Both the position numbers and the translations under genes were made by a program. A stretch of DNA of 64,000 nt, taken from NCBI GenBank assembly GCA_052400625.1, contig JBQTGH010000010.1; one strand, written 5' to 3'. Below, one piece after another: positions 50,121 to 59,501 of the stretch (the stretch's first letter is position 1; each line of letters starts with the position of its first letter). The stretch is from Thermophagus sp052400625. GTDB lineage: Bacteria; Bacteroidota; Bacteroidia; Bacteroidales; Marinilabiliaceae. The notes under the pieces are model-generated. The model saw nothing but the letters and a program-made list of their open reading frames with translations. It searched no databases and had not been told where the DNA came from.

Positions 50121-51789
50121 TAAACCGGTGGTAAGGTCTATTATAGAACAATGTTATGGGCATGGTGTAAGATATGTGGTCATTTCGCCCGGTTCGCGTA
50201 ATGCACCACTGATCTTATCGTTTCCAGCCAGCAAAAAATTTCATTGCCTTAGCATTGTTGACGAACGTTCGGCAGCCTATTTTGCCTTAGGACTTGCCCG
50301 CAAGACAAATACCCCTGTGGCGTTGATCTGTACCAGTGGAACAGCGGTTCTTAATTACGGGCCTGCCCTTGCCGAAGCTTACTATCGTCAAATTCCGCTG
50401 ATTGCCATTACTGCCGACCGTCCGCCCGAATATATTGATCAGGCTGATGGTCAAACCATAAGGCAACAGAATGTATTTAGCAATTTTGTCAGATATCAAT
50501 GTCATTTACCTTTGGGAGAGCTTGCACAGGATGACTTTTGGCTGACCAATCGTTTGCTGAATGAAGCTTTTCAAAATGCCTTGGGAGATGTGCGTGGCCC
50601 AGTCCATATTAATGTGCCTTTCAGAGAACCACTTTATGGCAGGTCGGAAATGGTTGAAGCCTATCCTTCGCGAATTATTTCGGTAAAGAAGAATGACGTG
50701 GTGGATAACACGATGGTGAATGATTTGGTGGCCGAAATATCCGGTTCCCGTAAAATAATGTTTTTGGTGGGAGCGACCGATGGTGGTGAAAAACTGGTTT
50801 CGGTGGCTTCTTCTTTGATTAAGAAAGGGGTGGTGGTGGTGACCGAGACATTGTCTAACCTGGGCTTGGAAGGTGCATTTGGAAATACCGATCGGTTGCT
50901 GGAATACTTTGCCACCAGAATGGATGCTTTTCGTCCGGATTTGCTGATTACCTTGGATGTTCCCGTCTTGTCAAAACGATTAAAGCAATTTTTGCGAAGC
51001 TGTCAACCAAAAAGTCACTGGCATTTTTCTAACCAGAGTATCGTAATCGATACTTATCATTGTCTGACTCGTCAGATCAATGGTGATGCCGAAAAAATTC
51101 TTGAGAAGGTGGCTGAGAAAATTGGTGCCTTTCCGTTCGACTACTATCATATATGGGAAGAAGCTCATCGGCAAACCTCTGAAAAGCATAATGTATTTAG
51201 CAGGGAAGTGCCGTGGTGCGACTTTAAGGTTTTTGACCGGCTGTCAAAAGCTGTCCCGGCAGGGACGGAGATTCATCTGGGTAACAGCACCCCGGTGCGT
51301 TACGCTCAACTTTTTGTCTGGAAGGAAAATCAGACCTTCCGGGCCAATCGAGGGACCAGTGGAATCGACGGATGTGTCAGTACGGCAGCCGGGGCTGCCT
51401 ATGGCGGTGAGCAACCGGTAACCCTAATAATTGGGGATCTGGCCTTTTTGTATGATTCCAATGGATTATGGCATAAATATTTGCCGTCTACATTCCGGGT
51501 GATTGTAATCAATAACGGTGGGGGTGGCATTTTCAGATATATTCCCGGTCCTTCGAAGACCGATGAACTGGAATCTTTTTTCGAAGTGAGGGAAAATCAT
51601 CAATGCCGTGGTATTGCTGAGACGTTTGGACTACAATATTATAAGGCTGAGGATAGTGAGCAGCTGGATGAGATCTTAAAGCATTTTTGGGACGACAAAG
51701 AAAGGCCTGCATTGCTCGAAATATTTACACCGGGGCCCCAAAATGGTGAAATCTTAAGAGGTTATTTCAGCCGTTTACGAGGTGCTTGA
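50101..51789 (+). CDS. menD: SEPHCHC synthase MenD
   Basis: A 562-residue ThDP-dependent enzyme joining 2-oxoglutarate to isochorismate. The N-terminal domain shows YVVISPGSRNAPLILSF, IVDERSAAYFALGLA (with the catalytic Glu) and TSGTAVLNYGPALAEAYY; the C-terminal ThDP/Mg motif is IIGDLAFLYDSNGLW with INNGGGGIF. Full family length. It overlaps menF and is followed 218 bp later by menB, so menF–menD–menB are probably one unit, although menH, menC and menE are not in the window. Confidence 0.95.
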   Translation: MSLSISDKPVVRSIIEQCYGHGVRYVVISPGSRNAPLILSFPASKKFHCLSIVDERSAAYFALGLARKTNTPVALICTSGTAVLNYGPALAEAYYRQIPLIAITADRPPEYIDQADGQTIRQQNVFSNFVRYQCHLPLGELAQDDFWLTNRLLNEAFQNALGDVRGPVHINVPFREPLYGRSEMVEAYPSRIISVKKNDVVDNTMVNDLVAEISGSRKIMFLVGATDGGEKLVSVASSLIKKGVVVVTETLSNLGLEGAFGNTDRLLEYFATRMDAFRPDLLITLDVPVLSKRLKQFLRSCQPKSHWHFSNQSIVIDTYHCLTRQINGDAEKILEKVAEKIGAFPFDYYHIWEEAHRQTSEKHNVFSREVPWCDFKVFDRLSKAVPAGTEIHLGNSTPVRYAQLFVWKENQTFRANRGTSGIDGCVSTAAGAAYGGEQPVTLIIGDLAFLYDSNGLWHKYLPSTFRVIVINNGGGGIFRYIPGPSKTDELESFFEVRENHQCRGIAETFGLQYYKAEDSEQLDEILKHFWDDKERPALLEIFTPGPQNGEILRGYFSRLRGA

Positions 51790-52007
51790 TGGCAGGATCG
51801 TGGTATATTTGCCTTGAGAGAAATAGAAAGATCTTTTGATGGCCATATGGCAGATGAGATAGGCCTGGCCTTAAGAGGTTACCTGTCTGGTTTATAACCT
51901 TTTTTGGGTGGAAATGGTCGTGGCATCATAGTTCTTGTATCCATTAAGCTAAAGCTATAAATCTTAAATCTGAGTATCTTATATCTATAAATCTAAAAAT
52001 CTATAAT

Positions 52008-52820
52008 ATGTCCTGGACTACCATAAAAGAATTTGAAGACATCAAATTTGAGTTTTTTGAAGGCGTGGCCAAAGTAACCATTAACCGGCCTCGGGTATAC
52101 AATGCTTTTCGCCCCAAGACCGTCAAGGAGATGATAGAGGCTTTCGATATTTGTCGTGAAAGGCAGGATATTGGGGTTGTGGTCTTGACCGGGGAAGGGG
52201 ATAAAGCCTTCTGTTCGGGGGGCGATCAGAATGTTAAAGGTTACGGTGGGTATGTGGACGAGTCGGGTGTGCCTCGTCTGAATGTCCTGGATCTGCACAA
52301 GCGGATTCGTTCATTGCCAAAACCTGTTGTGGCGATGGTTAACGGTTATGCCATTGGCGGGGGCCATGTGTTGCATGTGGTCTGTGACCTGACCATAGCC
52401 AGTGAAAAGGCTATTTTCGGACAAACAGGTCCTAAGGTGGGCAGCTTTGATGCCGGCTTTGGTTCTTCCTATCTGGCACGACATGTGGGACAGAAAAAAG
52501 CCCGTGAAATTTGGTTCCTGTGCAAACAGTATTCCGCCGAAGAAGCCGAGAAAATGGGGCTTGTCAACAAGGTGGTTCCCCACGACAAGCTCGAAGAAGA
52601 AACCATGGAATGGTGCAGAATAATGTTACAACGCAGTCCTATGGCTTTACGGATGATTAAGCGTGGCCTCAATGCCGAACTGGACGGTCAGGCCGGTATT
52701 ATGGAGATGGCCGGAGATGCTACTCTGATGTTCTACCTTATGGAAGAAGCACAGGAAGGAAGAAAAGCCTTTCTCGAAAAGCGGGACCCCGACTTCAAGC
52801 AGTTCCCCAAATTTCCCTGA
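52008..52820 (+). CDS. menB: 1,4-dihydroxy-2-naphthoyl-CoA synthase MenB
   Basis: A 270-residue crotonase-fold enzyme closing the second ring in menaquinone synthesis. Signature stretches: INRPRVYNAFRPKTVKEM, the oxyanion-hole segment KAFCSGGDQNVKG, AIGGGHVLHVVCDLTIA, GPKVGSFDAGFGSSYLAR, and the C-terminal EEAQEGRKAFLEKRDPDFKQFPKFP, typical of MenB. Full length. A 13-bp-stem terminator follows at 52919. The 218-bp gap before it (51790–52007) holds only AT-rich ATCTATAAATC words. Confidence 0.96.
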   Translation: MSWTTIKEFEDIKFEFFEGVAKVTINRPRVYNAFRPKTVKEMIEAFDICRERQDIGVVVLTGEGDKAFCSGGDQNVKGYGGYVDESGVPRLNVLDLHKRIRSLPKPVVAMVNGYAIGGGHVLHVVCDLTIASEKAIFGQTGPKVGSFDAGFGSSYLARHVGQKKAREIWFLCKQYSAEEAEKMGLVNKVVPHDKLEEETMEWCRIMLQRSPMALRMIKRGLNAELDGQAGIMEMAGDATLMFYLMEEAQEGRKAFLEKRDPDFKQFPKFP

Positions 52821-52850
52821 TAGAATTGACTAATCCTTTTAGGCCGAGTG

Positions 52851-52896
52851 AGTCGTTTGCCTGCAGTCGACTCAGTCGTTTGCCTGCAGTCGACTG
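52851..52896. repeat. Two 23-bp direct repeats
   Basis: AGTCGTTTGCCTGCAGTCGA plus CTC or CTG, at 52851–52873 and 52874–52896, differing at the last base only. They lie between the menB stop and its terminator. Confidence 0.85.
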
Positions 52897-52918
52897 GGTC
52901 GAGATCATGCGAACATCC

Positions 52919-52982
52919 AATGACTCTGTATATTTTTTGTGGGTCGAATGCTTCGACGTTAATACAGAGTCATTATTTTTTT
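52919..52982 (+). terminator. Terminator of menB, overlapping the otsB end
   Basis: AATGACTCTGTAT / ATACAGAGTCATT, perfect 13-bp stem (52919–52931 with 52962–52974), enclosing a second small hairpin GTCGAA/TTCGAC, followed by ATTTTTTTT. The right arm encodes the last residues (MTLY-stop) of the convergent trehalose phosphatase. Confidence 0.93.
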
Positions 52983-53759
52983 GAGTAGTTGTTTTACCTC
53001 TTCCACATTTTGGAGTGAATAGGAGGCATGGGTGGGATTTCCGTTGTGGCTGACCATAATGCCGATACCGTCACCGTTTTCTTCCAAAGCTTCGAAGGCA
53101 TCTTCATCGGTATCGTCGTCGCCGATATAGATGGGGATCACCGACGTGTTCTCTTTTAAACCAAGTTTTTCCAGTATCCATAATACCGCTTTCCCTTTGT
53201 GCCAGTCGATATTGGGTTTTGCTTCCACAATTTTTTTCCCCGTTCCTTTTTTAAAGGCTGGATGTCTTTTTAATACTTCGTCAAAGTCCGACAAAATATT
53301 TTCGATATCTTCTTCTTTGGCATTTCTGTAATGGAGGCCTACGGCATAACGCTTTCGGTCGACCTGTGTTCCGGGATACTTTTTCTGAATATCCCGCAGA
53401 TTATCTTCTATTTTGTCGAGTTGGGGCAGGAGGGCAATTCCTTTTTCATGTTCCATGGTCAATCCTTCCGGACCGGAAATCTGAAATCCGTGACTTCCTG
53501 AATAGATGAGATGATCGAGTCCCACCAGTTTTTTGATGTCTTCCAGATCGCGACCGGTAACGATGGCCACCGTAAACTTTTGTGACAGCTGTTGCAGCAG
53601 CTTTTTCATCTCGTCACTCAGTCGTGCCAGTTCCGGTTTGCTGACGATGGGTGTCAATGTACCGTCATAGTCGAAAAAGAAGACAGGTTTTTTACGAGCA
53701 GTTATTGAAAAAAAGTCTGTTTGTTCTGAAAATATGGGTTCTGGATTCTTTGTCGTCAT
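52959..53759 (-). CDS. otsB: Trehalose-6-phosphate phosphatase
   Basis: A 266-residue HAD phosphatase releasing trehalose from trehalose 6-phosphate. Motif I FFFDYDGTLTPIV (D30, D32), motif II VAIVTGRDLEDI, the substrate-cap segment SGSHGFQISGPEG, LHYRNAKEED, and motif IV YIGDDDTDEDAFEAL with ENGDGIGIMV. It is full length. No trehalose-6-phosphate synthase (otsA) lies in the window, which is unusual for this pair. Its last codons are part of the shared terminator stem. Confidence 0.93.
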   Translation of the reverse strand: MTTKNPEPIFSEQTDFFSITARKKPVFFFDYDGTLTPIVSKPELARLSDEMKKLLQQLSQKFTVAIVTGRDLEDIKKLVGLDHLIYSGSHGFQISGPEGLTMEHEKGIALLPQLDKIEDNLRDIQKKYPGTQVDRKRYAVGLHYRNAKEEDIENILSDFDEVLKRHPAFKKGTGKKIVEAKPNIDWHKGKAVLWILEKLGLKENTSVIPIYIGDDDTDEDAFEALEENGDGIGIMVSHNGNPTHASYSLQNVEEVKQLLKKIMTLY

Positions 53760-54100
53760 TTTTATTGTTTTGTTGATTTTCGATAGTTTAGTTCTAAGTT
53801 TATGGTTTCGGGTTTGGGATATATATGGAAATAGGTTGAAATAATTAGTTTTTGGAAATGAATGGTTTCATTTTTATTATTCTTTAGGGTTCTTTGCAAC
53901 CAAATGGGAGGCCCCAAAGTAAGAAGTCAGAAGCCAGAAATCAGATTGCACTCTTTATTAATAAACTATATCCAATTATATCTATTAATTTCTATTTATA
54001 TCAATTCATTTCTACTTATGTTTAATTCTAATATATAGCTTCTTTCCTCCGGCGTTTTCAATATTTTCAGTCACTCCGGCTCACCCGCTACTCTTGCCTT
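53760..54100. repeat. Intergenic repeat words
   Basis: No gene. It holds an AGAAGTCAGAAGCCAGAAATC repeat (53927–53945, read as AGAAGTC and AGAAGCC words) and AT-rich TATCTATTAATTTC-type runs to about 54040. Confidence 0.6.
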
Positions 54101-55045
54101 TCAAGTTCTGTTTTTTTCTGCGGGGCTAAAGAACAAATGGTCTTCCTGGTCGTTGTAAATAACCTCTATGGCAGAGGGTATAATTTCAATTTCAACTTGG
54201 CTCACTTCACCTAACGGTTCTCCGTCAATTTGAAGGTCTTGAGGGGGATTTAGAATTAATTGGGCGCGTTTGCATGATTTGATTTTAACATGTCGTAGTT
54301 TGTGAATATTTCCCGTAAAGAAAGCGAAAAACATACTAAATATATAATACCATGGGTAGGGTTTTATAATCACAATTTCAAATTTTCCGTCATCCATTCG
54401 TCCTTTTGGATTGATAATGGCGCCGGTACCATAAAAATGGGTGTTAAGCATGACTACCATGACAGCCCTGTAATTATGTTTTCGCTTTTTACTGGGAAGG
54501 ACTGTGCATTTGAAGGAGGAAAGAGCGATTACTTCTTTTAAAAATTGTCGTGCATAACCATATAACCCGCGGATATTTTGTTGATCGAAACGTTTAATAA
54601 TTCGGGCATTTAGGCCCAAGTCACTAAGATGCACTGCAATATGTTTATGGTTGATTAATAAAAGATCTATTCGTTTGGAAACGCCTCTGGCAATGATTTC
54701 CACTGCGTTTTCCAGTTGCGTAGGAATGTTGAGTTCGTAAGCCATTCCGTTGGCCGATCCTGTTGGGATAATACCTAATTTAACCGTGTTGTGTTCTGTT
54801 AAGGCACCAACAACCAGATTGACGGTTCCATCTCCGCCAACTGCCGCTACCACTTCGGGGGCATATTTCTCGATGGCCGAAACGATATTCGTACGATCGT
54901 TTTCCCCGGTGGTCTCGACGAAGAAGGGCGCAAGGGTATATTTCCCGCAATATTGTGTCAGTAGCTTTCGGATATCGCTCTTATTGTCATTACCCGATGC
55001 AGGATTGATCACGAAAAGAACCTTTCTTTTTTTTGTGAGTTCCAT
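54101..55045 (-). CDS. Diacylglycerol kinase-family lipid kinase (YegS/BmrU type)
   Basis: A 314-residue cytoplasmic lipid kinase. The N-terminal KVLFVINPASGNDNKSDI, the ATP-binding AAVGGDGTVNLVVGAL (GGDGT at about 69–73) and GIIPTGSANGMAYELNI are diagnostic of DAGK_cat; the C-terminal beta-sandwich includes ILNPPQDLQIDGEPLGE, where the DGE motif is typical. It phosphorylates a diacylglycerol, sphingoid or related lipid; the lipid is not known. Monocistronic. The neighbouring divergent App1-like gene also acts on phosphorylated lipids. Confidence 0.92.
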   Translation of the reverse strand: MELTKKRKVLFVINPASGNDNKSDIRKLLTQYCGKYTLAPFFVETTGENDRTNIVSAIEKYAPEVVAAVGGDGTVNLVVGALTEHNTVKLGIIPTGSANGMAYELNIPTQLENAVEIIARGVSKRIDLLLINHKHIAVHLSDLGLNARIIKRFDQQNIRGLYGYARQFLKEVIALSSFKCTVLPSKKRKHNYRAVMVVMLNTHFYGTGAIINPKGRMDDGKFEIVIIKPYPWYYIFSMFFAFFTGNIHKLRHVKIKSCKRAQLILNPPQDLQIDGEPLGEVSQVEIEIIPSAIEVIYNDQEDHLFFSPAEKNRT

Positions 55046-55416
55046 AGGAAATATCTCTCTATTTAATGGTCAGATGGTTGGAAATGAAAAGTTGATCGAT
55101 GTCGGAATCAGATGGATAAACAGATTGGATAATTAACTTAATGTTTTTTTAGAATGACTATATTTGAATGTACAAGTAATCCAACTTCCGGTTTCAATGA
55201 CTAATTGTCGTTGTTTGATGATCTCTCCGAGATGGCTTTATTGGTTTGAATAAATCGGGCCTCTGAAAAAAATGTTTTTTGGGTTATATGATCCATCATT
55301 GGTGTTCGCTTGTTCATATTAACGAATTACCGGTTTGACGTGGTATGAATAGTAATCTGTTGTAATGATTCTTATCACCATTTGTTGTTTAAAGATATAA
55401 AAAAACGACGGGTAAG
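55046..55416. other. Divergent intergenic region, nothing recognised
   Basis: AT-rich, without a repeat word, terminator or clear TAnnTTTG box. It separates the divergent lipid kinase and App1-like genes and presumably contains both promoters. Confidence 0.5.
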
Positions 55417-56595
55417 ATGCTTTTTATTTCTAAAACTTTTCAATACATATTGCATACCGCCGGGAGTCCTTTTCGGCGGATACGGCTCAGGATCAAAAGA
55501 CGTTTGGGATGGCTGGGAGTTCCGATCATTGAACCATACATTGGTGTGAGTAACGGAAGAGAGGTTTATATTTCGGGTAATGTAACGGAAGATAAAGGTC
55601 TTGCCAAACCCCGGTCGGGAGAGCGGTCCGGGGTGAATATGTTGTCGATGTTTAAACGGTATGTGAGTGATGAAATAAGTGGTGTAAGAGTAAAAGTTGT
55701 GTTTTATGGTCGGACGGAAATTGTGGAAACCAACGAGTTGGGGCTCTTTTATTGTTATATGAAGTTTCCCGTCCCTTTCTCCTCCGGACTGCGTTTTGAA
55801 AAGGTTAATTATGAGTTATTGGACGAGGTGGTGGAAAATCAGGGACCAATAACGGCAGAGGGGAAGGTGATGGTGGCGTCGGGCAAGGTCTCCTATGGGG
55901 TTATCTCCGACATTGACGATACCGTTATGGTTTCACACTCCACTCGTACCTTGAAGAAGCTGAGGCTGATGCTTTTTAAAAATGCACGCACCAGGATTCC
56001 TTTCGAAGGAGTTACCGCCTTTTACCGCGCTCTTCATAAAGGCTCGGCGAATGAACCGGGACCCAATCCGATGTTTTATGTCTCGAGTAGTGAGTGGAAT
56101 CTTTATGATCTGCTCATTGATTTTTTTGAATATCGTTCCATTCCTTTAGGGCCTTTGTTGTTGAAGGAATTGAAACATAATGTCTTTAAGTTCTGGAAGA
56201 CCGGGGGTGGAAATCACGAGCATAAATTTGAAAAGATCCGTTTTCTGTTTTCCTTTTTTCCTACCCTCAATTTTGTATTGATTGGCGACAGCGGTCAGCA
56301 TGATCCGAATATCTATTTAAGGATCGCAGAGGAATTTCCCGGACGTGTGAAAGCCGTTTATATCCGATGTGTTCGAAAATCGCATAAGCATTCCGAAACC
56401 ATGCGCACTGCCAATAAATTGAAGGCACTGGATGTCCCGGTATTGCTTATTGACAATACGGAAGAGGCAGCACAACATGCTTTGATGAATGGTTGGATTG
56501 ATGATTCATCGATGATCGATATATCCCGTCAGCACCAAATGGATCATCATCATACCGGCTTTTATCTGGGCGATGAAGAGGAAACAGCGATATAA
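55417..56595 (+). CDS. App1-like phosphatidate phosphatase (DUF2183)
   Basis: A 392-residue protein of the App1/DUF2183 family. The catalytic HAD-like DxDxT motif is GVISDIDDTVMVSHS at about 166–180; other marks are FYVSSSEWNLYDLL, GPLLLKELKHNVFKFWKTGG and FVLIGDSGQHDPNIY. Fungal App1 dephosphorylates phosphatidate; bacterial members are untested as far as I know. The N-terminal half has an Ig-like/DUF2183-N region (IIEPYIGVSNGREVYISGN). The His-rich tail HQMDHHHTGFYLG is notable. It is divergent from the lipid kinase. Confidence 0.9.
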   Translation: MLFISKTFQYILHTAGSPFRRIRLRIKRRLGWLGVPIIEPYIGVSNGREVYISGNVTEDKGLAKPRSGERSGVNMLSMFKRYVSDEISGVRVKVVFYGRTEIVETNELGLFYCYMKFPVPFSSGLRFEKVNYELLDEVVENQGPITAEGKVMVASGKVSYGVISDIDDTVMVSHSTRTLKKLRLMLFKNARTRIPFEGVTAFYRALHKGSANEPGPNPMFYVSSSEWNLYDLLIDFFEYRSIPLGPLLLKELKHNVFKFWKTGGGNHEHKFEKIRFLFSFFPTLNFVLIGDSGQHDPNIYLRIAEEFPGRVKAVYIRCVRKSHKHSETMRTANKLKALDVPVLLIDNTEEAAQHALMNGWIDDSSMIDISRQHQMDHHHTGFYLGDEEETAI

Positions 56596-56640
56596 ACATC
56601 GCCAAGGGCATTCATATTTTGCCGATGGTTTATCCGCTGA

Positions 56641-57666
56641 TTAGATGTAAATGAGATCCCAATAATCGGCGAGCCAGACAAATAGGTAAGATATGATAAA
56701 TGCAATGATGGGGGCGATGACCCACATGACAAAAAAGCGGTTGACTTCGGTCTTCCGGAAAATATTTTTAAATCCCAGTTTGGCAACGCCAATGCCAATA
56801 ATAGAAGCAACATTGAGCTGAACCAGTGAGGTGGGAATACCTTTCAGCACCGATGCCAATAGCAATAAGGTGGCAGAGATAAAGGCAATAATAACAGCTT
56901 CAATACGACCGAATAAGACAATCTCTTTTCCTGTGTTCTGTAAGATCTTCTTGCCAAAGATGGAACTGCCTATGCCAAAGCTGGGGGCCACTATCAGGGT
57001 GGCCAGAATGAGCACATGAATAAAATGGGAACTACTTACATTTAATTCGTTGCACGACATTACGGCCACCGGCCCGGCTGCGTTGGCCACGTTGTTGGTG
57101 CCAATGGAAAAGGCTACGTACATTGACATCAGCACGATGAGGCCTTTCAACAGATAGTTGTCATTGAGTCGTTTGGATATGGTATATCCCTTTTTCCGTA
57201 TGGGCTTGTAGATGTATTTTCCAATCAGGAAGGATAATACAAAGGCAATGATTGGCATAAAAAACCAGGTGGGAATGATTTCGAAGAACAGTTTATGGGT
57301 GTTTACCGAATCGAAATAGATGGCGGGCGCGACCACCGCCAAAACAGTGGCCTGGCTGGTAGATTGAGGTATGCCAAAGAGGTTGGCGATGAGGAGTGCC
57401 AACGCCACCGATCCCAGAATGATGGATACCACCGAAAAGGTCATGAATTGTCCATCCAATAGACCTTTTCCTACTGTTTTGGCGGTTTCTTTTCCGCCGA
57501 TGATGGCCCCCAAAAAAACCATGACCCCAAACAGTCCCGGCACCGCAGCTTTCTTGATGATGTTGGCACCATAGGCAGCCGAAAAGGCGGGCGCCGTGCC
57601 GCTACCGCCCATGTTGATCGCCAAAAACAAGGCAATAACAAATGGTATCAGAAAAGGAATTAACAT
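56641..57666 (-). CDS. PiT-family inorganic phosphate transporter
   Basis: A 341-residue membrane transporter of the PiT/Pho-4 family, moving phosphate (or metal phosphate) with H+ or Na+. Both inverted-repeat signature segments are present: AINMGGSGTAPAFSAAYGANII at the N-terminus (here GGSGTAPAF replaces the usual GxNDxANAxG) and FSIGTNNVANAAGPVAVM in the second half. The altered first signature (no ND…AN) is a real difference from canonical PiT. About ten helices. No PhoU-like gene is next to it. Confidence 0.9.
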   Translation of the reverse strand: MLIPFLIPFVIALFLAINMGGSGTAPAFSAAYGANIIKKAAVPGLFGVMVFLGAIIGGKETAKTVGKGLLDGQFMTFSVVSIILGSVALALLIANLFGIPQSTSQATVLAVVAPAIYFDSVNTHKLFFEIIPTWFFMPIIAFVLSFLIGKYIYKPIRKKGYTISKRLNDNYLLKGLIVLMSMYVAFSIGTNNVANAAGPVAVMSCNELNVSSSHFIHVLILATLIVAPSFGIGSSIFGKKILQNTGKEIVLFGRIEAVIIAFISATLLLLASVLKGIPTSLVQLNVASIIGIGVAKLGFKNIFRKTEVNRFFVMWVIAPIIAFIISYLFVWLADYWDLIYI

Positions 57667-57857
57667 GTTGTAAACTTTTGTTTTATGATTGTTGAATGGG
57701 TGGATTTATCGTGTATTCTTTTCCCAAAATAAAGCCACCGGAATATTGAAACCCTTAATTGATGTAAGATGTTTGTTAGGTTCTATCGGAACATAGAATT
57801 GCCGAAACAAAGATGAGCGATTAGGCTTTTCTGTGAAAGCGTATTTTAACCTATTTA

Positions 57858-57883
57858 GCCGATACGTTTATAAACGTATCGGC
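57858..57883. repeat. Perfect 26-bp palindrome
   Basis: GCCGATACGTTTA and its exact complement, centre at 57870/57871. It lies between the phosphate transporter start and the response regulator stop. No T tract follows on either strand, so it is either an atypical terminator of the two-component operon or an operator for the phosphate transporter. Confidence 0.85.
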
Positions 57884-57933
57884 CGGAAGAGAAAACCGCA
57901 GGGCGTAATATGGTTGAGAACGAGAGAGATGTT

Positions 57934-58566
57934 TTAAACCTCAAAGATTTTGTTTTTAATGGCGAAAACCACCATTTGTGCGGTATTGGCCGATTGGGTT
58001 TTAAGCAGGATGTTTTCGCGGTGTTTGTCTACCGTGCGTTTGCTGAGATTCAGAACATCGGCTATCTCCTGATTGGAAAGACCTTTGCAGATATGGTAAA
58101 GCACTTCGATTTCGCGGGCTGTGAGGTCGCTGTTTTTGGGGCCGTTTTTTTTATGGTTCAGACTGCGGATGATGCCGTTCAGTATTTCGGGCGAAAAGTA
58201 GTTGTTGCCATTGGCCACTTCGGTGATGGCTTTTTGAACGTCTTCGAATTTGGAGTTTTTGAGCAGGAAGCCTTTGGCACCGACATCAATCATTCCGGTG
58301 TAGTAGTTTTCGTCGCCATACATCGAAAGGGCTATTACTTTGGCGTCCGGCGTCTGCGAAAGGTATTGCCGTGTGGTTTGAATGCCATTCATTTCCGGCA
58401 TTTCGATATCCATCAGAACAATGTCCGGAGCATATAAAGGGGCATTTTTCAGAAATTCTTTCCCGTTGTCGGCTTCTGCTATATCTTCAATGCCCTCTAC
58501 TTCCGATAGCAGCATGTGGAGTCCTTCTCTAAATAATCGATGGTCGTCAACAATATAGATCTTCAT
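57934..58566 (-). CDS. LuxR/NarL-type response regulator
   Basis: A 210-residue regulator. The receiver domain has the acidic pocket VDDH (D7, D8), the phospho-acceptor D53 (VLMDIEMPEMNG) and K at GAKGFLLKNS; the C-terminal GerE helix-turn-helix is LTAREIEVLYHICKGLSNQEIADVLNLSKRTVDKHR. Its start overlaps the histidine kinase end by 4 bp, so the pair is co-transcribed and translationally coupled. Targets are unknown; the phosphate transporter downstream is on the same strand and could be one. Confidence 0.95.
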   Translation of the reverse strand: MKIYIVDDHRLFREGLHMLLSEVEGIEDIAEADNGKEFLKNAPLYAPDIVLMDIEMPEMNGIQTTRQYLSQTPDAKVIALSMYGDENYYTGMIDVGAKGFLLKNSKFEDVQKAITEVANGNNYFSPEILNGIIRSLNHKKNGPKNSDLTAREIEVLYHICKGLSNQEIADVLNLSKRTVDKHRENILLKTQSANTAQMVVFAIKNKIFEV

Positions 58567-59501
58567 AGCGGAATTTTAATTTTTAGGAAAAAGCCTTTGT
58601 TGTTTCCGGTGTGTAAATCCACTTTTCCATCCAACGATTTAACCCGTGAGCGAATATTGGCCAGTCCTGTACCCACAGGATCCTGGTCCGATGGGTTGAA
58701 ACCCGTTCCATCATCCGAGTAGTGCAGTTCCAACTCCTTATGTGGATGAAAAAGAGAGATATCAATGTTTCGGGCGTTGGCGTGTTTCAGCGTGTTGTTT
58801 ATCAGTTCGCAAAAAATGCGATAGAGGATTACTTCAATGTTGTAAGGTAGTTGAATCTGTTCAGGCGTGGTGGTTAGATGGAAAAGAGGTTTTTCCGGCT
58901 GTGGAATGTTGTGGTAAAAGGTATGAATGGCTTTTTTTAATCCGAATTTTTCGAGCAGATGAGGGCTTAGGTTGTTGGATATTTCCCGAACGGTATCTAT
59001 GGCCGTGTCGATAGAGGCTTCGGTTTTTTCAATGATGCTTTTGTTGCGAGGGGTGGCCAGGGATTTGTCAATGGCCGAAAAGGCCATCTTTACCGATGAG
59101 AGAATGGGACCCAGTCCGTCGTGTAATTCACGGGAAAAGCGTTTACGCTCTTTTTCTTCTGTTTCTATGATGGCCGATAAGACTCTGGCTTCATTTTCTT
59201 TGCGCATACGGTCTATTCTGGCCTGAAGGTTAAATATTCGCCGTATGTAGAAGGAAGCGATAAACATTAACAGTGAAATAAATACCGCTATCCAATTGTT
59301 GAAATGGTCGGCAGTGCTTCGTGGGCTATTTTCAATAAATACTGCCAGTTCACTGATTCGACGCACTGCCATTAAAAAGAAGGCGATGGATATGGTAATC
59401 CACGATATGTTGAATTTGGTACGACGAATCAGTGTTAATGTATTAAAAAAGGCACCAAACTGAAGAATGACCGATGTGATGAGCGCTATCTGGATGAGCA
59501 T
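58563..59501 (-). CDS. Sensor histidine kinase (HisKA_3)
   Basis: A 312-residue membrane kinase with three N-terminal helices (about 5–95), a short coiled coil, the HisKA_3 phospho-acceptor RFSRELHDGLGPILS (H127), and a HATPase domain (ELINNTLKHANA; LHYSDDGTGFNPSDQ; GTGLANIRSRVKSLDG). There is no large periplasmic sensor, so it probably senses the membrane or an intramembrane signal. It is the first gene of the pair with the NarL-type regulator. Confidence 0.93.
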   Translation of the reverse strand: MLIQIALITSVILQFGAFFNTLTLIRRTKFNISWITISIAFFLMAVRRISELAVFIENSPRSTADHFNNWIAVFISLLMFIASFYIRRIFNLQARIDRMRKENEARVLSAIIETEEKERKRFSRELHDGLGPILSSVKMAFSAIDKSLATPRNKSIIEKTEASIDTAIDTVREISNNLSPHLLEKFGLKKAIHTFYHNIPQPEKPLFHLTTTPEQIQLPYNIEVILYRIFCELINNTLKHANARNIDISLFHPHKELELHYSDDGTGFNPSDQDPVGTGLANIRSRVKSLDGKVDLHTGNNKGFFLKIKIPL

